A stretch of 64,000 nt of DNA from Lachnospiraceae bacterium. Its GTDB lineage: Bacteria; Bacillota; Clostridia; Lachnospirales; Lachnospiraceae. Shown piece after piece: positions 61,620 through 64,000 of the stretch; the first letter of the stretch is position 1; each line of letters starts with the position of its first letter. The position numbers and the translations under genes were made by a program. Under the pieces are notes generated by a model that did not search any database, was not told the DNA's origin, and saw only the letters and a program-made list of their open reading frames with translations. The stretch lies in the NCBI GenBank assembly GCA_910575035.1, contig CAJTDL010000004.1, positions 186,001-250,000 of the forward strand, in the 5' to 3' direction.

Positions 61620-61699
61620 AAAGCATATTGCTTTGATATGGAACCACGGGGTAATAAGAGGTAGATGGAAGCGGGGATTGGAAGAAAGGAGAGGGTTGG

Positions 61700-63043
61700 A
61701 TGCAGTTTGGATTTTTGGGGGTGAACTTTAAAAAAGCGCCGTTGGATATTCGGGATAAGGTTAGCTTTACGGATGGGAAGAAGCTGGAGTTTCTTCAGAA
61801 GGCGGCTGCGGTGGGAGCGGAGCAGTGCCTGGTGCTTTCTACCTGTAACCGGAGTGAGGTTTACTACCTTTATGGGGGAGAGGAGCCTGGAAAGGCAGGG
61901 GGGGAAGGGACTGTACAGGCAGGAGATAAGGATGGTGGACCGGCAGGGGATAAGGGAAGAAGTCAGGCAGGGGAATTGGAAAAAAAGAGGGTGCAGGAAA
62001 GTATAGGCAGGGAAATGAGGGAGGTCTATAAGGGAATGTTTCCAGAAGTGGCATTGGAAGGGTATTTGATGGAATTGGAGGGGGAGGAGGCCATGGCCTA
62101 TCTGTTCCGCATTGCGGCTGGGCTGGAGTCTCTGGTGCTGGGGGAGGATCAGATTTTGGGGCAGGTGAGGGAAGCGTTGGATGATTCCAGGATGATGGGA
62201 TATAGCGGGAAGGAATTAAATAAGATTGTACGGGATGCGGTTACCTGCGCTAAGAGGATTAAGACAGAAATAAAGATTAGTGAGAGGCCATTGTCTGTCA
62301 GTTATATTGGGATTTGCAGGTTAGGGGAGGCCTGTGGGATTGCTGGGAAGAAGATCTTAGTGATTGGAAGCGGAAAGACAGCGGCATTGGCGCTGCGGTA
62401 TGTATATGAGTATCCAGGGGTACAGGCAATGGCCTGCAGCAGGAATTATGCCCATGCAAGAAGGCTGCGGGAGGAATTTTCAGCATTGGAGGTGATTTCT
62501 TATGAGGAATGGCGCCAGCGGATTGGGGAATGTGATATTGTGATCAGTGCCACGGCTTCGCCGCATTTGGTGGTAAAGAGGGAAGATTTTTGCCCGGTGC
62601 GGCCGGTGGTATTTTTGGATTTGGCAGCGCCGAGAGATATTGATACGGCGTTTGCAGAGCATCCATTGGTGACGTTGATCAATCTGGATACGCTGCAGGC
62701 GATTGCAGAGGAAAACCAGAAGGAGCGGGAGCATCTGGTGGAAGAGGGCAGGAGGATGGTGGAAAGGGAAGTGAAGGAAACGGTGGAATGGTTCCATCAG
62801 AGCCGGATGGATGCCACGATAGAATCTTTGCAGCAGCGGTGCAGCACGATTGTGAGTGACAGCTGTGCATATCTTAACCGGAAGATAGAGTTTAGCGCAA
62901 GAGAACAGAAGCTGGTGAAGAAGGTACTGAATGCTTCACTGCAGAGGCTTTTACGGGAGCCAATCCAGGAGATGAAGCGGCTGGACACAGAGGAGGAGCA
63001 GGAAGAATATAAAAGGCTGGTGAAACAGCTTTTTCAAATATAA
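61700..63043 (+). CDS. hemA: glutamyl-tRNA reductase
   Basis: First committed step of the C5 tetrapyrrole pathway: Glu-tRNA to glutamate-1-semialdehyde. LSTCNRSEVY carries the catalytic Cys near residue 50, ESLVLGEDQILGQV follows, and LVIGSGKTAALAL is the NADPH fold. At 447 residues it includes an unusual Gly/Lys/Asp-rich segment (about residues 60-100) between the Cys motif and the next conserved part. GAAAGGAGAGGG lies before the ATG. Adjacent to the sulfite module, it may supply siroheme. Confidence 0.93.
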   Translation: MQFGFLGVNFKKAPLDIRDKVSFTDGKKLEFLQKAAAVGAEQCLVLSTCNRSEVYYLYGGEEPGKAGGEGTVQAGDKDGGPAGDKGRSQAGELEKKRVQESIGREMREVYKGMFPEVALEGYLMELEGEEAMAYLFRIAAGLESLVLGEDQILGQVREALDDSRMMGYSGKELNKIVRDAVTCAKRIKTEIKISERPLSVSYIGICRLGEACGIAGKKILVIGSGKTAALALRYVYEYPGVQAMACSRNYAHARRLREEFSALEVISYEEWRQRIGECDIVISATASPHLVVKREDFCPVRPVVFLDLAAPRDIDTAFAEHPLVTLINLDTLQAIAEENQKEREHLVEEGRRMVEREVKETVEWFHQSRMDATIESLQQRCSTIVSDSCAYLNRKIEFSAREQKLVKKVLNASLQRLLREPIQEMKRLDTEEEQEEYKRLVKQLFQI

Positions 63044-63129
63044 AAGGACAATGTATAAAAGAAACATCTATAAAAGGAAAATATTATTAAAGGAACATAT
63101 ATAAAAGGAACATATATAAAAGGAATATT
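63039..63129 (+). repeat. 15-bp tandem repeats between hemA and hemC
   Basis: Six consecutive units of the form TATAAAAGGAACATA begin at 63039, 63054, 63069, 63085, 63100 and 63115. The first overlaps the hemA stop codon, and one unit has an extra base. Each contains an AAAGGA that resembles a ribosome binding site, but no start codon follows in register. Confidence 0.8.
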
Positions 63130-63213
63130 TGCGCAGGCATAAAAGCTGGGGGTTTTAAGCTTTCTGTGGCAGAGTTCTGGCATGGAAGAAAATGGGATTG
63201 GAAAGGATGGGAA

Positions 63214-64000
63214 AATGAGGTATAGGATTGGGACAAGGGGATCGAAGCTTGCGCTTACACAGGCGAAAGGGGTTTGTGAAAGGCTAACAGAGGCGTATCC
63301 AGAGGATGAATTTGAAATCCAGGTTGTGAGGACCAAGGGGGATGTGGTATTGGATAAGCCCCTTCATGAAATGGGGGAGAGAGGGGTGTTTGTGAAAGAA
63401 ATTGAGGAGAAGATTTTGTCTGGGGAAATACAGATAGGGGTGCATAGTATGAAGGATATGCCGGCATTTCCAGCGCAGGGGCTTCTTTTTGCGAAGCCGT
63501 GGAAGCGGGAGGATCCAAGGGATGTGCTGGTCTTGCGTGAGAAGAAATCCCTGGATGGGCTGAGGGAAGGGGCGGTAGTTGGCACTGGCAGCAGGCGCAG
63601 GGAGTTTCAGCTAAAGCGGCTCAGGCCGGATCTCAAGGTGGTGGGCATTCGGGGGAATGTGGATACTAGGCTGCGGAAAATGGAGGAAGATGGGCTGGAT
63701 GGGATTCTGTTGGCTGCGGCAGGGCTGCACCGGCTGGGGATGGAGGATAAGATTACCCAGTACCTGGAGGTGGAGGAAATGATCCCAGCACCGGCTCAGG
63801 GGATTCTGGCATTGGAAATACGGGAAGGGGAGGAAAGGCTTTTGGAGATGCTGGATGCTTTGAGCGATGCAGATACGGCTGTGGCGGCAGAGGCAGAGCG
63901 GGGGTTTTTGCAGCAGATGGGGGGAAGCTGCCACATTCCTGTGGGAGCAGCCTGCCAGAAGGTGCCTGGCGGTGCCTGGAAAATGGACGTGATGTTTGGG
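63214..64000 (+). CDS. hemC: porphobilinogen deaminase (partial, runs off the right edge)
   Basis: Polymerises four porphobilinogens to hydroxymethylbilane. The visible 262 residues start MRYRIGTRGSKLALTQA, with VVRTKGD, HSMKDMPA, VGTGSRRREFQLK, GIRGNVDTRL and PAPAQGILALEIR, all standard for HemC. The cofactor-attachment Cys is in GGSCHIPVGA near the right end. ATG at 63214 with AAAGGATGGG upstream. Follows hemA after the 15-bp repeat tract. Confidence 0.94.

Noticed and set aside
61493-61640. Cobalamin riboswitch in the hemA leader
   Set aside because: The conserved GCCACTG-type box and the AGCCAGGAGACC segment are not present.
63039-63129. CRISPR array
   Set aside because: The 15-bp units are contiguous, with no unique spacers.

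Overview
The window looks like chromosome from a spore-forming Firmicute of the class Clostridia, most likely a gut-type Lachnospiraceae; the genus cannot be fixed from the sequence alone. The grounds are the Gram-positive polC-type replicative polymerase, spore-coat-like small proteins, frequent TTG/GTG starts behind strong AGGAGG sites, the order pyrH-frr-uppS-cdsA-dxr-rseP-ispG-polC, an lct-type lactate oxidation cluster with Etf proteins, and anaerobic sulfite reduction genes. Most of the window is ordinary chromosome with small accessory patches.

Layout. 0-10 kb: argS, a PfkB sugar kinase, a membrane-anchored XRE regulator, two small spore-coat-like proteins, an IbrA/IbrB-like pair (PP-loop ATPase plus ParB-fold protein), and a leftward tyrA-aroA operon. 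10-19 kb: an EF-G paralogue, two tRNA-Leu genes, a leftward blaI / M56-peptidase / small-secreted-peptide cassette whose peptidase gene carries an in-frame TAG, a decayed clan-CD peptidase remnant, a secreted BspA-type LRR protein, a membrane protein and tRNA-Val. 19-22.5 kb: a copper module with a CsoR operator, csoR, and copA fused to a copZ-like domain that has its own ribosome binding site. 23-36 kb: a polysaccharide deacetylase, a bactofilin and the pyrH...polC housekeeping run. 36-41.5 kb: an SCP2 protein, xpt, rlmH, then a gene graveyard (Rpn nuclease, LysR/LysE and mobile-element remnants) beside an HxlR regulator and two flavoproteins. 41.6-47 kb: an ECF sigma/anti-sigma pair, an unknown charged protein, a 5'-truncated MATE gene, a YdjM-like hydrolase and DegV. 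47-56 kb: a leftward lactate-utilisation cluster (permease, FAD lactate dehydrogenase, EtfB, EtfA, acyl-CoA dehydrogenase, lactate racemase, then a GntR/FadR regulator). 56-64 kb: a 32-residue peptide gene, then a sulfite module (LysR regulator, CoA-disulfide reductase with rhodanese domain, siroheme/Fe-S sulfite reductase, YeiH transporter) followed by hemA and the start of hemC, which lead towards siroheme.

How it fits together. The lactate cluster should import D/L-lactate, racemise it and oxidise it through an LDH/Etf complex, with an acyl-CoA dehydrogenase as a likely Etf partner. Perfect palindromes around the permease promoter are good candidates for the GntR operator. The sulfite genes sit next to tetrapyrrole genes that could feed siroheme to the reductase. 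The copper module is a textbook CsoR circuit with an unusual fused chaperone.

The least explained features are: a family of palindromic MITE-like intergenic elements with GTTAC-ATTCAYGG ends at five loci; the BlaI/M56/secreted-peptide cassette; the internal start for a CopZ-like product inside copA; the structured leader before hemA and the 15-bp tandem repeats after it; and the IbrA/IbrB-like pair.
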